Shown: positions 1 through 8,929 of the stretch, piece by piece | Layout: each line of letters begins with the position of its first letter | Position numbering within the stretch: the first letter of the stretch is position 1 | Assembly: GCA_022340565.1 (NCBI GenBank) | Contig: JAJDNR010000187.1 | Coordinates: 1 to 33,580 of the forward strand | DNA from: Desulfofustis sp. | GTDB lineage: Bacteria; Desulfobacterota; Desulfobulbia; Desulfobulbales; Desulfocapsaceae | DNA: 33,580 nucleotides | Direction of reading: 5' to 3' | Made by a program: the position numbers and the translations under genes | The notes under the pieces: model-generated | Database searches by the model: none | Seen by the model: the letters and a program-made list of their open reading frames with translations, nothing else | What the model was told of the DNA's origin: nothing

Positions 1-1
1 G

Positions 2-142
2 GAGATGGTAATGCCGGGCGACAACGTGTCGATCGAGGCGGAGCTGATCACGCCGATCGCGATGGATGTCGGTCTGCGATTTGCGATCCGTGAAGGCGGC
101 CGCACGGTAGGCGCCGGCGTTATCAGTGAAATTTTGGCCTAG
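2..142 (+). CDS. tuf: Elongation factor Tu, C-terminal fragment (cut by window edge)
   Basis: The last 46 codons of EF-Tu are present, entering from the left edge in frame 2 and ending in TAG. The peptide contains [16 protein letters not shown] and [17 protein letters not shown], the very conserved end of EF-Tu domain 3, the beta-barrel that helps hold aminoacyl-tRNA. EF-Tu is the GTPase that delivers aminoacyl-tRNA to the ribosomal A site. The stop is only 9 bases before rpsJ, so tuf and the S10 operon are probably co-transcribed, as in many bacteria with a fused str-S10 cluster. The GTPase domain is outside the window. Confidence 0.97.
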   Translation, partial: EMVMPGDNVSIEAELITPIAMDVGLRFAIREGGRTVGAGVISEILA

Positions 143-151
143 GGTGCAGAG

Positions 152-466
152 ATGATACCGACAGAAAAAATTCGCATACGCCTGAAGGCGTACGATCATA
201 AGTTGCTGGACCAGTCAACCCATGAAATCGTGGATACGGCACGCCGTACCGGATCGTCTGTTGCCGGACCGATTCCGCTGCCGACTTCGGTTAAGAAGTT
301 CTGTATCCTGCGTTCTCCTCATGTGGACAAGAAATCGAGAGAGCAATTCGAAATGCGGACCCACCGCAGGCTTCTGGACATTCTCGAGCCGACCCAGCAG
401 ACCATCGATCTGTTGATGAAGCTTGAACTGTCCGCCGGTGTGGACGTTGAGATCAAGCTGCCGTAA
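152..466 (+). CDS. rpsJ: 30S ribosomal protein S10
   Basis: This 104-residue protein starts with [17 protein letters not shown], the S10 signature, and has the usual length. S10 sits in the head of the 30S subunit, and as NusE it also joins NusB in transcription antitermination. It is the first gene of the S10 operon, 9 bases after tuf. The ATG has only a weak AGGG-type ribosome binding site, which suits translation coupled to tuf. Downstream, rplC follows after 51 bases. Confidence 0.98.
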   Translation: MIPTEKIRIRLKAYDHKLLDQSTHEIVDTARRTGSSVAGPIPLPTSVKKFCILRSPHVDKKSREQFEMRTHRRLLDILEPTQQTIDLLMKLELSAGVDVEIKLP

Positions 467-517
467 TCGGTGAGGGGCAGCAGATAAGACAGATTAATTG
501 TAGCATCGGGTACGATC

Positions 518-1147
518 ATGCCAAAGACACTAGGTATATTGGGTAAGAAATTGGGAATGACTCGCGTATACGACGAAATGGGGTTTGCGATTCCCGTGAC
601 CGTCGTTGAGGCCGGTCCCTGTACGGTTCTTCAGATTAAAACCGTCAAGGCTGAAGGATACAACGCCATCCAGCTTGGTTTTGATGAAAAGCGGGCCAGC
701 CGGGTGACCAAGCCCCATGCCGGTCATGTCAAGAAAGCCGGAAAAGAAGGATTCTATCATATCAGCGAATTTCGGGTGGAGAATCCGGAAGAATTCGAGG
801 TCGGACAGGAGCTGCCGCTGGACACCGTTTTCCAGATCGGAGCAACGGTCGACGTTCAGGGCTTGAGCAAGGGACGCGGCTTCCAGGGTGTCGTCAGACG
901 CCATGGCTTCAAGGGTGGTCGGGCCACCCACGGCTCCATGTTCCACCGGGCGCCGGGTTCGATCGGGCAGAGCGCGTGGCCGAGCCGGGTCATCAAAGGC
1001 AAGAAGCTGCCGGGCCGCATGGGCAACGAAACGGTTCTCAAGAAGAACGTCTCCGTCGTCGATATCCGGCCGGACGAGAACGTCGTGCTCTTAAAAGGTT
1101 CCGTTCCCGGAGCCAAGAACGGTTTACTGAAAATCTTCTCAAAATAG
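518..1147 (+). CDS. rplC: 50S ribosomal protein L3
   Basis: At 209 residues this has the normal L3 length. The N-terminus LGILGKKLGMTRVYDE and the loop RGFQGVVRRHGFKGGRATHG are characteristic; that loop reaches toward the peptidyl transferase centre. Gln151 in GSIGQSAWPS aligns with the glutamine methylated by PrmB in E. coli, so the methylation site is present. L3 is an early assembly protein of the 50S subunit. It lies between rpsJ and rplD in the standard S10 order. Confidence 0.98.
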   Translation: MPKTLGILGKKLGMTRVYDEMGFAIPVTVVEAGPCTVLQIKTVKAEGYNAIQLGFDEKRASRVTKPHAGHVKKAGKEGFYHISEFRVENPEEFEVGQELPLDTVFQIGATVDVQGLSKGRGFQGVVRRHGFKGGRATHGSMFHRAPGSIGQSAWPSRVIKGKKLPGRMGNETVLKKNVSVVDIRPDENVVLLKGSVPGAKNGLLKIFSK

Positions 1148-1176
1148 TCAGGTAAGGCCGCTCCAAGGAGAAACAC

Positions 1177-1800
1177 ATGTCAACGGTAGAAGTAAAGAAT
1201 ATAAAGAACGAGAAGGTCGGCGAGATCGAGTTGAACGACCAGGTCTTCAACCGCGAGGTCAAAACGCACCTGCTTCATGACGTGGTTCGCCAGCAGCGTG
1301 CTGCCCGCCGGGCGGGGACCGCCTCCACCAAGACCCGCAAGGAGGTCACAGGGTCAAGCTCCAAGCCCTATCGTCAGAAAGGCACCGGCCGGGCCCGCGC
1401 GGGAAGCCGGAAGTCGCCTCTGTGGCGCGGCGGCGGTACCACATTTGGTCCCAAACCCCGTGACTACAGCTTCAAACTGAACCGGAAGGTTCGTCAGCAG
1501 GCGGTCTCAATGGCGATGTCGGCGCGTTTCCAGGAGGGTAATCTGGTTGTGCTTGACGATTTCACGATGGAGGCGATCAAGACCAAGGACTTCGTTTCGA
1601 TCATGAAGGTCCTCGAGCTGAACAACGCGCTGATCGTAATCGCCGCGGACAACGACGAACTCAGCAAGTCGTCCCGCAACGTACCGGGATACAAGGTTAT
1701 GAAGTCGGAAGGATTGAATGTATACGATATCCTCCTGCACGAGAAGCTTGTGGTCCTGCAACCGGCCATCGAGAGCCTGGAAGAGAGGTTTACGGCATGA
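1177..1800 (+). CDS. rplD: 50S ribosomal protein L4
   Basis: This 207-residue protein carries the L4 extended loop, with GTGRARAGSRKSPLWRGGG and TFGPKPRDYSFKLNRKVR at about residues 69-110, which lines the peptide exit tunnel. An AAGGAG ribosome binding site precedes the ATG. The last four bases overlap the rplW start (ATGA), indicating translational coupling. In E. coli L4 autoregulates the S10 operon through the rpsJ leader; here tuf sits directly upstream of rpsJ, so that control cannot be assumed. Confidence 0.98.
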   Translation: MSTVEVKNIKNEKVGEIELNDQVFNREVKTHLLHDVVRQQRAARRAGTASTKTRKEVTGSSSKPYRQKGTGRARAGSRKSPLWRGGGTTFGPKPRDYSFKLNRKVRQQAVSMAMSARFQEGNLVVLDDFTMEAIKTKDFVSIMKVLELNNALIVIAADNDELSKSSRNVPGYKVMKSEGLNVYDILLHEKLVVLQPAIESLEERFTA

Positions 1801-2084
1801 ACAATATTCACAACGTACTACAGGGGCCCTGCCTTACCGAAAAGGCGAATCTGCAGCAGGAGCTCAAGAACCAGGTGGTCTTCAAGGTTCATCCTGAGGC
1901 AAACAAGATCGAGATAAAGGAAGCGGTAGAAAAGATGTTCAACGTCAAGGTCGGCGAGGTTCGTACCGTTTCCATGCGCGGCAAGCAGAAAAGAGTTGGA
2001 CGTCATATCGGTTACACCAAGGATTGGAAAAAGGCTTATGTTACGGTTGCCGAAGGCGAGATCAGTTTCGTCGACGAACTGTAA
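1797..2084 (+). CDS. rplW: 50S ribosomal protein L23
   Basis: This 95-residue protein has the L23 pattern: an early PCLTEKA motif followed by FKVHPEANKIEIKEAVEKMF and NVKVGEVRT. L23 lies at the tunnel exit and is the main docking point for trigger factor and SRP. Its ATG overlaps the rplD stop by 4 bases. A 72-base spacer follows before rplB, longer than its neighbours; nothing strongly structured was found there. Confidence 0.97.
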   Translation: MNNIHNVLQGPCLTEKANLQQELKNQVVFKVHPEANKIEIKEAVEKMFNVKVGEVRTVSMRGKQKRVGRHIGYTKDWKKAYVTVAEGEISFVDEL

Positions 2085-2156
2085 CAGAGGACTTTTAACA
2101 GCGAAGCAACCGTAAAATCAGTTGTCCAACGAAACGGATGGAGCGATTGGGAAATC

Positions 2157-2981
2157 ATGGCCATAAAAACATATAAACCGACATCACCCGGTAAAAGACA
2201 TCATGCGTCCACCAGGAATCCGGATTTGACCGACAGCAGTCCCGAACGGAGCCTGTTGACAACGCTATCCAAGAGCGCAGGCCGCAACAACCTGGGCCGG
2301 ATCACGGCCCGGCACAGAGGTGGGGGGCATAAGCGGAAATACCGGATTATAGATTTCAAACGCAACAAGACAGATATCGCCGCCAAGGTTGTGTCAATAG
2401 AGTACGATCCCAACCGGTCCGCCAATATTGCGCTGCTCAGCTATCTTGACGGTGAAAAACAATATATCCTGGCACCCGACGGCATCACTGTGGGCGATCA
2501 AGTCGTGGCCGGAGACAACGTCGATATTCAGCCGGGCAACTGCCTGCCGATGGCAAACATCCCGCTGGGTACGGTCATTCATAACATCGAGATGAAAATC
2601 GGCAAAGGCGCCCAGCTGGTGCGCAGTGCCGGTGCATCGGCTCAGCTGATGGCCAAGGAAGGCAGCTATGTTCTGGTGAGGCTGCCGTCCGGTGAGGTCC
2701 GCAAGTTTCATCACCTCTGCCGGGCCTGTATCGGTCAGGTCGGAAATCGTGAACATGAAAGCCGTAAGCTCGGCAAGGCAGGTCGCTCCCGCTGGCTCGG
2801 CAAGCGGCCCTCCGTTCGCGGCGTGGCAATGAACCCGGTTGATCATCCGATGGGCGGCGGTGAGGGCAAGAGCTCCGGTGGCCGTCATCCATGCACTCCG
2901 TGGGGTAAGCCGACCAAAGGTTACAAGACGAGAAAGAAGCAGGCGTCTGACAAAATGATTGTCAAGCGAAGATCAAAATAA
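2157..2981 (+). CDS. rplB: 50S ribosomal protein L2
   Basis: The 274-residue protein matches L2 in length and sequence: [15 protein letters not shown] at the start, [20 protein letters not shown] near residue 50, and [20 protein letters not shown] near the C-terminus. The last motif holds the conserved histidine close to the peptidyl transferase centre. L2 is required for subunit association and is one of the largest 50S proteins. The tail [20 protein letters not shown] is typical. It is followed after 10 bases by rpsS. Confidence 0.98.
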   Translation: MAIKTYKPTSPGKRHHASTRNPDLTDSSPERSLLTTLSKSAGRNNLGRITARHRGGGHKRKYRIIDFKRNKTDIAAKVVSIEYDPNRSANIALLSYLDGEKQYILAPDGITVGDQVVAGDNVDIQPGNCLPMANIPLGTVIHNIEMKIGKGAQLVRSAGASAQLMAKEGSYVLVRLPSGEVRKFHHLCRACIGQVGNREHESRKLGKAGRSRWLGKRPSVRGVAMNPVDHPMGGGEGKSSGGRHPCTPWGKPTKGYKTRKKQASDKMIVKRRSK

Positions 2982-2991
2982 GGAGTAGATA

Positions 2992-3261
2992 ATGTCTCGT
3001 TCAGTAAAAAAAGGCCCGTTTGTGGATGACCATCTGGCAAAAAAGGTGGAGCAGGCTGTTGAGTCCGGGTCGCGCAAAGTGATCAAGACCTGGTCCCGGC
3101 GCTCTGACATCACCCCGGAGATGGTCGGTTTGACCTTCGCTGTTCACAATGGCAAGAAATTCGTACCGGTTTTCGTTACCGAGAACATGGTCGGACACAA
3201 GCTCGGCGAGTTTTCACCCACCAGAACCTTCTTCGGTCATGCAGCCGATCGCAAGAAATAG
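2992..3261 (+). CDS. rpsS: 30S ribosomal protein S19
   Basis: At 89 residues this is a standard S19: [17 protein letters not shown] at the N-terminus, then [20 protein letters not shown] and [20 protein letters not shown]19 sits in the head of the 30S subunit next to S13 and contacts the A-site tRNA region. An AAGGAG site lies just before the ATG. It follows rplB by 10 bases and precedes rplV by 39 bases. Confidence 0.98.
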   Translation: MSRSVKKGPFVDDHLAKKVEQAVESGSRKVIKTWSRRSDITPEMVGLTFAVHNGKKFVPVFVTENMVGHKLGEFSPTRTFFGHAADRKK

Positions 3262-3300
3262 GACTCTGACATCAGGTTGGAGGTAATTGGAGCAGATAAC

Positions 3301-3633
3301 ATGGAAACCAGAGCCGTAGGGAAATATATCCGCATTTCACCGCAGAAAGCCAGGCTGGTAGCGGATGTGGTGCGGGGAATGAACGTTGACAAGGCCATCA
3401 CCACGCTGAAGTTCATGCCCAAGAAAGGAGCGGGAATTCTGCGTCAGGTGATCGAGTCCGCAGTTGCCAACGCAACCCAGGATGATCAGGTCGATGTCGA
3501 CAGTTTATACATCAAGAAAATTGCCGTCGATGGCGGACCGAGTCTGAAGCGGATCCGGCCCCGGGCAATGGGCAGGGCGACCAAGGTCATCAAGAGGACC
3601 AGCCACATAACCGTAATTCTGGATGAGGCGTAG
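3301..3633 (+). CDS. rplV: 50S ribosomal protein L22
   Basis: The product is a 110-residue L22. The ATG at 3301 was chosen because the canonical N-terminus (ETRAVGKYIRISPQKARLV) begins there and a GGAG lies 8 bases upstream; an in-frame TTG at 3277 would add eight unrelated residues. L22 contacts all 23S domains, and its beta-hairpin (residues about 80-100, with GPSLKRIRPRAMGRA) lines the exit tunnel beside L4. Its stop codon lies inside the loop of a 7-bp hairpin. Confidence 0.97.
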   Translation: METRAVGKYIRISPQKARLVADVVRGMNVDKAITTLKFMPKKGAGILRQVIESAVANATQDDQVDVDSLYIKKIAVDGGPSLKRIRPRAMGRATKVIKRTSHITVILDEA

Positions 3634-3641
3634 ACCTCATC
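3622..3641 (+). other. Hairpin around the rplV stop codon
   Basis: GATGAGG (3622-3628) pairs perfectly with CCTCATC (3635-3641) across a 6-base loop that contains the rplV TAG. There is no T-run, so it is unlikely to terminate. A smaller palindrome GGTACGTGTACC follows in the same rplV-rpsC spacer. Possible roles are mRNA stability or control of coupling to rpsC; this is inference. Confidence 0.45.
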
Positions 3642-3698
3642 GAGACGATAACTGGTACGTGTACCTATTAGAGAAAGCTACTCAGTTGGAGGATTATT

Positions 3699-4343
3699 TT
3701 GGGCCAGAAGGTTAATCCAATAGGACTCAGGTTGAATATCACCCGAACGTGGGATTCGATCTGGTATGCCGATAAAGACTACGCTTCCTATCTCATCGAA
3801 GATCAGAAGATCCGTAAGTTTCTGAAAAAACGTCTTTATCATGCCGGACTTTCAAAAACCAAGATCGAACGCACCGGCGACAAGATCAGAGTAAAGCTGT
3901 TCACCGCCCGGCCGGGGATTGTGATCGGCAAGAAGGGAGCGGAAATCGAAACCCTGAAGAAAGATCTCGAGCGGTTCGTCGACCGCCCTGTGTCCCTGGA
4001 TATCCAGGAAGTCAGGAGACCTGAAGCCGACGCCCAGCTGGTAGCCGAATCGATCGCGTCCCAGCTTGAGCGGCGGGTTGCCTTCAGGCGCGCCATGAAA
4101 AAAGCGGTCAATTCGGCGCTGCGCTTCGGTGTTCAGGGTATCAAAATTTCCTGTGCAGGCCGTCTCGGCGGTGCTGAAATGTCCCGCAGCGAGTGGGTCC
4201 GCGAAGGTCGTGTACCGCTGCACACGCTGCGTGCCGATGTGGATTATGCGCTGGCCGAGGCAAATACGACATACGGGATCATCGGCGTGAAAGTCTGGAT
4301 CTTCCATGGCGAAGTTCTTGAGGGCATTGAAAACGAAAATTGA
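3699..4343 (+). CDS. rpsC: 30S ribosomal protein S3 (TTG start)
   Basis: This 214-residue protein begins [19 protein letters not shown], the fixed S3 N-terminus, which makes the TTG at 3699 the certain start. A GGAGG lies at the right distance. The type II KH domain shows [14 protein letters not shown] at about residues 71-84, and the C-terminal S3 domain has [21 protein letters not shown]3 sits at the mRNA entry tunnel and takes part in helicase action on mRNA. Confidence 0.98.
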   Translation: MGQKVNPIGLRLNITRTWDSIWYADKDYASYLIEDQKIRKFLKKRLYHAGLSKTKIERTGDKIRVKLFTARPGIVIGKKGAEIETLKKDLERFVDRPVSLDIQEVRRPEADAQLVAESIASQLERRVAFRRAMKKAVNSALRFGVQGIKISCAGRLGGAEMSRSEWVREGRVPLHTLRADVDYALAEANTTYGIIGVKVWIFHGEVLEGIENEN

Positions 4344-4389
4344 GAGACCTCAACGAGTGATCTCAGCTCAGACAGGTTCGGAGTAAGAC

Positions 4390-4806
4390 ATGTTAAGTCC
4401 CAGAAAGGTACGACATAGAAAAGTATTCAAAGGAAAGATACGGGGCACCGCGCAGCGGGGTTCATCCATCTCATTTGGAGAATACGCGCTGAAAGCCACC
4501 AGCAGCGGCAAGATGACCGCCCAGCAGATCGAGGCCGCCCGTATTGCGATCAACAGGAAAATCAAGCGCGGCGGAAAGGTCTGGATCCGCGTCTTCCCCG
4601 ACAAGCCGATTACCAAAAAACCGGCGGAAACCAGGATGGGTAAAGGGAAGGGAAACCCAGAGTACTGGGTGGCCCCGATCAGGCCGGGCAAGATCCTCTA
4701 CGAGCTATCCGGGGTCGATGAGGAAATGGCGGTACGCGCCTTGACGCTGGCCGGCAACAAACTGCCCTTTGGCACCAAGGTTATTTCTAAGAAGAGCACG
4801 CTATGA
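4390..4806 (+). CDS. rplP: 50S ribosomal protein L16
   Basis: The 138-residue product begins [18 protein letters not shown] and contains [20 protein letters not shown] and [20 protein letters not shown], all diagnostic for L16. L16 binds near the central protuberance and helps position A-site tRNA. Its last bases overlap the rpmC start by 4 (ATGA), so the two genes are translationally coupled, as is common for this pair. Confidence 0.98.
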   Translation: MLSPRKVRHRKVFKGKIRGTAQRGSSISFGEYALKATSSGKMTAQQIEAARIAINRKIKRGGKVWIRVFPDKPITKKPAETRMGKGKGNPEYWVAPIRPGKILYELSGVDEEMAVRALTLAGNKLPFGTKVISKKSTL

Positions 4807-4994
4807 AAGCCGAAGATTTGAGAAAAATGGACGAGCCTAACCTCGTCAAAAAAGAGGCGGAACTGCGCGAGGAACTGGGCAACCTGTCGTTTCAGCATCG
4901 GCTGCGGCCGCTGGAAGATACCTCGCGGATCAAGAAAATTAAGAAAGATATCGCGCGAATCAGAACCATTGTAAACGAGCGGACGGTTGGCTAA
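4803..4994 (+). CDS. rpmC: 50S ribosomal protein L29
   Basis: A 63-residue helical protein starting [20 protein letters not shown] and containing [20 protein letters not shown], the L29 signature (two helices joined by a turn). L29 lies at the tunnel exit beside L23 and contributes to the chaperone docking site. It overlaps rplP by 4 bases. A short perfect hairpin lies just after its stop. Confidence 0.97.
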   Translation: MKAEDLRKMDEPNLVKKEAELREELGNLSFQHRLRPLEDTSRIKKIKKDIARIRTIVNERTVG

Positions 4995-4999
4995 TGCCG

Positions 5000-5014
5000 G
5001 TCACCTACGGTGAC
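5000..5014 (+). other. Short perfect hairpin in the rpmC-rpsQ spacer
   Basis: GTCACC (5000-5005) pairs with GGTGAC (5009-5014) around a TAC loop. It lacks a T-run. A similar GTCAC/GTGAC hairpin occurs at 6103-6117 between rplX and rplE. Function unknown; it may affect mRNA stability or spacing. Confidence 0.4.
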
Positions 5015-5040
5015 GTAATCACAATTTAGTGAAATCAGAT

Positions 5041-5301
5041 ATGAGCGAACAGAAGAAAATACGGAAAACCAGGACGGGGTCCGTTGTCAGCAATGCAATG
5101 GACAAAACGGTAGTCGTCCGAGTCGAGAGGAAATTTCGCCATAAATTCTATGGTAAATTTGTAAAGACCAGCGTCAAATATCTTGCCGATGATCCTCAAA
5201 ACAGCTGCAACGTCGGAGATGTCGTGCTGATCGAAGAGTGCCGGCCGCTCAGCAAGCGCAAACGCTGGCGGGTCAAGTCCGTGCTCGAACAGGCGGTATA
5301 A
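5041..5301 (+). CDS. rpsQ: 30S ribosomal protein S17
   Basis: S17 is an early-binding OB-fold protein that contacts the 16S 5' domain. From the ATG at 5041 the product is 86 residues and reads KIRKTRTGSVVSNAMDKTVV, then VGDVVLIEECRPLSKRKRW, both typical. An in-frame GTG at 5029 would add four residues; neither start has a good ribosome binding site, so the ATG is preferred on codon and length. It ends the S10-type block before rplN. Confidence 0.96.
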   Translation: MSEQKKIRKTRTGSVVSNAMDKTVVVRVERKFRHKFYGKFVKTSVKYLADDPQNSCNVGDVVLIEECRPLSKRKRWRVKSVLEQAV

Positions 5302-5360
5302 CAGGTTTTCATCGGGTTGATTGACATCCCGCCCAGGCGGAAAGCGAGTCAGGTGAGATT

Positions 5361-5729
5361 ATGATACAGGAAGAAACAATACTGAATGTGGCCGACAACT
5401 CCGGCGCACGCAAGGTGATGTGCATCAGGGTTCTCGGCGGCACGAAAAAGAGATATGCAGGGATCGGCGACGTCATCGTGGTGGCTGTAAAAGAAGCTAT
5501 TCCCCACGCCAAAGTCAAGAAAGGGGACGTCATGACGGCGGTTATCGTCCGCACCAAGAAAGAAATGAAGCGGCTGGACGATACCTGGGTCAAATTTGAC
5601 GAGAATGCTGCTGTTATGCTTTCCTCTGCAGGCGAGCCGGTCGGTACCCGTATATTCGGACCGGTCGCCCGCGAGCTGAGGAATCAGGGGTTCATGAAGA
5701 TCATCTCGCTGGCGCCCGAGGTGCTGTAA
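5361..5729 (+). CDS. rplN: 50S ribosomal protein L14
   Basis: The 122-residue length is exactly that of typical L14. It begins [20 protein letters not shown] and contains a RVLGG turn, then [19 protein letters not shown] and [12 protein letters not shown]14 forms part of an intersubunit bridge with 16S helix 14 and is the binding site for the silencing factor RsfS. It opens the spc block after a 59-base spacer from rpsQ; no convincing promoter is seen there. Confidence 0.98.
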   Translation: MIQEETILNVADNSGARKVMCIRVLGGTKKRYAGIGDVIVVAVKEAIPHAKVKKGDVMTAVIVRTKKEMKRLDDTWVKFDENAAVMLSSAGEPVGTRIFGPVARELRNQGFMKIISLAPEVL

Positions 5730-5766
5730 AGCGGATATCGAAGATACAGGGAAAATAGGTATAACC

Positions 5767-6099
5767 ATGGCAAAAGGCAAAAATTACCTGAAAGCTGACG
5801 ACCAGGTTGAAGTGATCGCCGGCAAGGACAAAGGTCGGGTTGGGAAGGTTCTGAAAGTTTACCCCTCCGGGGACAAGGTGACGGTGGAACGGATCAATAT
5901 GATCAAGCGGCACACCAAGCCGCGAGACGCGAGCCAGCAGGGGGCGATCGTCGAGCGCGAGGCTCCGATCCATGTTTCGAATCTTCAGCTTATCTGTCCG
6001 GAATGCACGCAGACCGGCAGGATCGGCAGGAAGGTGCTCGAGGATGGGAGCAAGGTCCGCTTCTGCAAGAAGTGCGGCGAATCGATCGAAAGAAAATAA
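5767..6099 (+). CDS. rplX: 50S ribosomal protein L24 with C-terminal zinc-ribbon cysteines
   Basis: This 110-residue L24 has the KOW motif early ([20 protein letters not shown], about residues 12-31) and [10 protein letters not shown] near residue 50. L24 initiates 50S assembly. The C-terminal half carries Cys77-x2-Cys80 (CPEC) and Cys100-x2-Cys103 (CKKC), a four-cysteine set expected to hold zinc; this C+ form occurs in various bacteria, whereas E. coli L24 lacks it. It precedes rplE by 32 bases. Confidence 0.97.
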   Translation: MAKGKNYLKADDQVEVIAGKDKGRVGKVLKVYPSGDKVTVERINMIKRHTKPRDASQQGAIVEREAPIHVSNLQLICPECTQTGRIGRKVLEDGSKVRFCKKCGESIERK

Positions 6100-6102
6100 C
6101 AG

Positions 6103-6117
6103 GTCACCGCGAGTGAC
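6103..6117 (+). other. Short hairpin in the rplX-rplE spacer
   Basis: GTCAC (6103-6107) pairs with GTGAC (6113-6117) around a CGCGA loop, followed directly by the rplE ribosome binding site (AGGAG). It resembles the rpmC-rpsQ hairpin at 5000-5014. It may be coincidental or influence rplE initiation. Confidence 0.35.
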
Positions 6118-6131
6118 GTCAGGAGTTATAC

Positions 6132-6671
6132 ATGGGTGCGCTTAAGGAATTTTATGTTAACGATTGTGTGCCGAAGCTCACGGAGGAGTTCGGTTACACC
6201 AATGTCATGCAGGTCCCCAAACTGGAGAAGATTGTGCTCAACATGGGGCTTGGCGAGGCCGTGCAGAACCCGAAAATTGTAGAAGGGGCGGCGCAGGAAC
6301 TGACCCTCATCGCCGGCCAGAAGGCGGTGGTCACCAACGCCAAGAAATCTATCGCCGGCTTCAAGCTGAGGGCCGGCATGCCGATCGGCTGCCGGGTGAC
6401 GCTGCGCGGCGACAAGATGTATGACTTCTTTTCCAAGCTGGTCAACATCGCTCTGCCCCGGGTTCGCGACTTCCGCGGCGTGTCGCCGAAAGGATTCGAC
6501 GGCCGCGGCAACTACTCCCTGGGAATCAAGGAGCAGATTATCTTTCCGGAAATCGATTACGACAAGATCGACAAGATCAAAGGGTTGAACATTTCTATCG
6601 TCACCTCGGCTCCAACCAACGAGGAAGGGTTGGAACTGCTGAGGCTGATGGGGATGCCGTTCAGAAAGTAA
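6132..6671 (+). CDS. rplE: 50S ribosomal protein L5
   Basis: The 179-residue product matches L5 in length, with [38 protein letters not shown] and [20 protein letters not shown] in order. L5 binds 5S rRNA together with L18 and L25 in the central protuberance and touches P-site tRNA. An AGGAG lies before the ATG. The gene is followed by the zinc-type rpsN. Confidence 0.98.
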   Translation: MGALKEFYVNDCVPKLTEEFGYTNVMQVPKLEKIVLNMGLGEAVQNPKIVEGAAQELTLIAGQKAVVTNAKKSIAGFKLRAGMPIGCRVTLRGDKMYDFFSKLVNIALPRVRDFRGVSPKGFDGRGNYSLGIKEQIIFPEIDYDKIDKIKGLNISIVTSAPTNEEGLELLRLMGMPFRK

Positions 6672-6713
6672 ACGAATCTAAAGCGCATATTCAGGACTTA
6701 TTTGGAGGTTGGT

Positions 6714-6899
6714 TTGGCTAAGAAATCAATGATTGCTCGGGCGCAGCGGGAACCCAAGTTCAAGGTTCGCAAATATAATCGTTGCCCGCTCTGTGGACGA
6801 TCTCGGGCCTATATTCGGAAATTCGGTGTGTGTCGTATCTGTTTTCGGACCCTGGCCTCAAAAGGTGAGATTACCGGCGTAACCAAGTCCAGCTGGTAG
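6714..6899 (+). CDS. rpsN: 30S ribosomal protein S14, zinc-binding (type Z), TTG start
   Basis: This 61-residue S14 is the short zinc-binding type: [20 protein letters not shown] is followed by CPLCGRSR...CRIC, a Cys-x2-Cys pair on each side of a loop. The TTG at 6714 gives the canonical N-terminus and sits 5 bases after GGAGG; an upstream in-frame TTG at 6702 overlaps that ribosome binding site and is rejected. S14 is a late-assembling protein in the 30S head. Confidence 0.97.
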   Translation: MAKKSMIARAQREPKFKVRKYNRCPLCGRSRAYIRKFGVCRICFRTLASKGEITGVTKSSW

Positions 6900-6947
6900 G
6901 GACTGACGGTGCAGATACCGTAAAATGAGAGATAAGGAGTGTTCGCT

Positions 6948-7346
6948 ATGTCGATGAGCGATCCCCTGGCAGACATGCTGACCAGGATCAGAAATGCAGT
7001 AATGGTGAAATACGAGTCGGTGAAAATGCCGAAATCGAAAATCAAGGTGAACGTTGCGAAGGTCCTGCAGGAAGAAGGCTACATTGCAGGCTGGGAGGTT
7101 ACCGATGAAGGTCCCCAGGGTACATTGATCATCAATCTCAAGTACGGTCCCAACGGCGAATCGGTTATCACCGGTTTGAAACGGGTCAGCAAGCCAGGAT
7201 TGAGGCAGTATGCCGGGGCAGATGCCATTCCCACCGTTCTGAACGGACTCGGTGTGTCGATCGTATCCACATCTCAGGGTCTGATGAGCGATCGCGCCGC
7301 ACGCAGGGCCAATACCGGCGGCGAGGTGCTTTGCCAGGTCTGGTAG
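6948..7346 (+). CDS. rpsH: 30S ribosomal protein S8
   Basis: S8 is a central organiser of the 16S platform. From ATG 6948 the protein is 132 residues with the signature [19 protein letters not shown] and a C-terminal [26 protein letters not shown] lies 8 bases upstream, so the in-frame GTG at 6939 is rejected. In E. coli S8 represses the spc operon by binding the rplE message; no such site was identified here. Confidence 0.97.
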   Translation: MSMSDPLADMLTRIRNAVMVKYESVKMPKSKIKVNVAKVLQEEGYIAGWEVTDEGPQGTLIINLKYGPNGESVITGLKRVSKPGLRQYAGADAIPTVLNGLGVSIVSTSQGLMSDRAARRANTGGEVLCQVW

Positions 7347-7370
7347 CACATACCGAAATCGGAGGAAAAC

Positions 7371-7913
7371 ATGTCCAGAATTGGAAAAATGCCCATAGAG
7401 ATTCCCGCGGGCGTCAAGGTAGAGGTCAACGGCCAGGAGGTTTCGGTGACCGGGAAAAAAGGCAGCCTGGTGCGCACCATTCGCCCTGAAATAGAACTCA
7501 AGATCGACGGCAATCAGATCGTGGTTGAAAGCGATGTCACCGACAGACGGATCAACGCCTTCAAGGGGTTGACCCGTTCGCTGATCAACAACATGGTCAT
7601 CGGCGTCGACCAGGGGTTCAAAAAGGTACTGGTCATTGAAGGGGTCGGTTATCGTGCCAGTGCCTCCGGCAAGAACCTGACCCTCAATGTGGGATATTCG
7701 AACCCGGTTGATTTCAAGCTTCCCGAAATGATTTCAGGCAATGTCGAAAACAATACGACAATTGTTCTCGAATCCATCGACAAGGAAGCGCTCGGTCTCA
7801 CCGCAGCACAGATCCGTGCCATCCGCAAGCCAGAACCTTACAAGGGCAAAGGTATCCGCTACGAAGGCGAGTATATTCAGCGCAAGGCCGGTAAGACCGG
7901 TGCATCGTCATAA
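7371..7913 (+). CDS. rplF: 50S ribosomal protein L6
   Basis: The 180-residue protein starts SRIGKMPIEIPAGVKVEVNG and ends with the L6 signature EPYKGKGIRYEGEYIQRKAG. Two repeated L6 domains are visible, and NMVIGVDQGFKKVLVIEGVG marks the junction. L6 lies near the sarcin-ricin loop and the factor-binding site. The gene has a GGAGG ribosome binding site and sits in the standard rpsH-rplF-rplR order. Confidence 0.98.
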   Translation: MSRIGKMPIEIPAGVKVEVNGQEVSVTGKKGSLVRTIRPEIELKIDGNQIVVESDVTDRRINAFKGLTRSLINNMVIGVDQGFKKVLVIEGVGYRASASGKNLTLNVGYSNPVDFKLPEMISGNVENNTTIVLESIDKEALGLTAAQIRAIRKPEPYKGKGIRYEGEYIQRKAGKTGASS

Positions 7914-7957
7914 GCTTCGATTAACAGAGAAGATTTTAACTGGTTGAGATAAAGACA

Positions 7958-8323
7958 ATGGCAAAAACAAATCCCAGTAACGTTGCCCGGCAAAAGCGGG
8001 TCAAACGGATTCGAAAAAAGATTGTGGGCACAAGCGAGCGGCCGCGTCTGCGTGTGTTCAAGAGCGCCCGGCATATCTATGCGCAGGTAATCGATGATTC
8101 AGCCGGTACGACGCTGGTATCGATGTCTACCATCGATAAAGGCTTTCCCGAGGAAGACGAAAAAGGCAAAACCGCTGCCGCCAAGAGAGTCGGGATTTTG
8201 ATCGCTGAAAAGGCAAAGGCCGCCGGTATCACGAAGGTCGTGTTCGACCGCGGCGGCTGCCTCTACCATGGCCGGGTCAAAGCGCTGTCCGAAGGAGCCC
8301 GTGAAGGCGGATTGGATTTTTAA
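7958..8323 (+). CDS. rplR: 50S ribosomal protein L18
   Basis: At 121 residues, with [34 protein letters not shown] and [20 protein letters not shown], this is L18. It binds 5S rRNA with L5. The basic N-terminus is the 5S contact region. It lies 44 bases after rplF and 23 before rpsE. No internal anomaly was seen. Confidence 0.98.
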   Translation: MAKTNPSNVARQKRVKRIRKKIVGTSERPRLRVFKSARHIYAQVIDDSAGTTLVSMSTIDKGFPEEDEKGKTAAAKRVGILIAEKAKAAGITKVVFDRGGCLYHGRVKALSEGAREGGLDF

Positions 8324-8346
8324 CAAGCTATTAATGGGGGTGTCCC

Positions 8347-8859
8347 TTGTCTGAATTTAAACGTTCTAAAGGCGAAACGGCCGAGGAACTCATTGAAAAG
8401 ATTGTTTACATCAACCGCGTAGCCAAGGTTGTCAAAGGCGGCCGCCGGTTCAGCTTCAGCGCCATCGTGGTTGTCGGCGACGGCAACGGCAAAGTCGGGT
8501 ACGGGCTGGGAAAGGCGAATCAGGTTCCTGAGGCGATCCGCAAGGGCATCGAACGGGCGCGCAAGGATATGCGCTCGGTCTCTCTTACCGACGTGTCGAT
8601 TCCGCACGAAATTACCGGCAAGTACGGCGCCGGCAAGGTTCTGCTCAAGCCGGCCTCGGAAGGTACCGGGGTGATCGCGGGCGGGCCGGTTCGCGCCGTT
8701 CTCGAGGCTGCCGGCGTCTCCAATATCTTGACCAAATGTCTCGGGTCTCACAATCCGCACAATATGGTCAAAGCCACGCTGGACGGATTGAGACGGCTGA
8801 GAAGTGCTCGCAGGATCGCCGAGTTGCGCGGCAAGACGGTGGAGGAGATCACCGCCTGA
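8347..8859 (+). CDS. rpsE: 30S ribosomal protein S5 (TTG start)
   Basis: The 170-residue product carries the S5 dsRNA-binding-like domain: [20 protein letters not shown] and [20 protein letters not shown] at about residues 17-60. The C-terminal domain has [20 protein letters not shown]. The TTG at 8347 is the only start giving a normal N-terminus and is preceded by a GGGGGTG ribosome binding site. S5 lines the mRNA entry channel and affects decoding accuracy. Confidence 0.97.
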   Translation: MSEFKRSKGETAEELIEKIVYINRVAKVVKGGRRFSFSAIVVVGDGNGKVGYGLGKANQVPEAIRKGIERARKDMRSVSLTDVSIPHEITGKYGAGKVLLKPASEGTGVIAGGPVRAVLEAAGVSNILTKCLGSHNPHNMVKATLDGLRRLRSARRIAELRGKTVEEITA

Positions 8860-8929
8860 TCCAGGCTGCTGGTCGCCCGCCGGCGGTCGTGCGGGGAACG
8901 TTCATATACAAAATTTATGGTGTAGTGAG

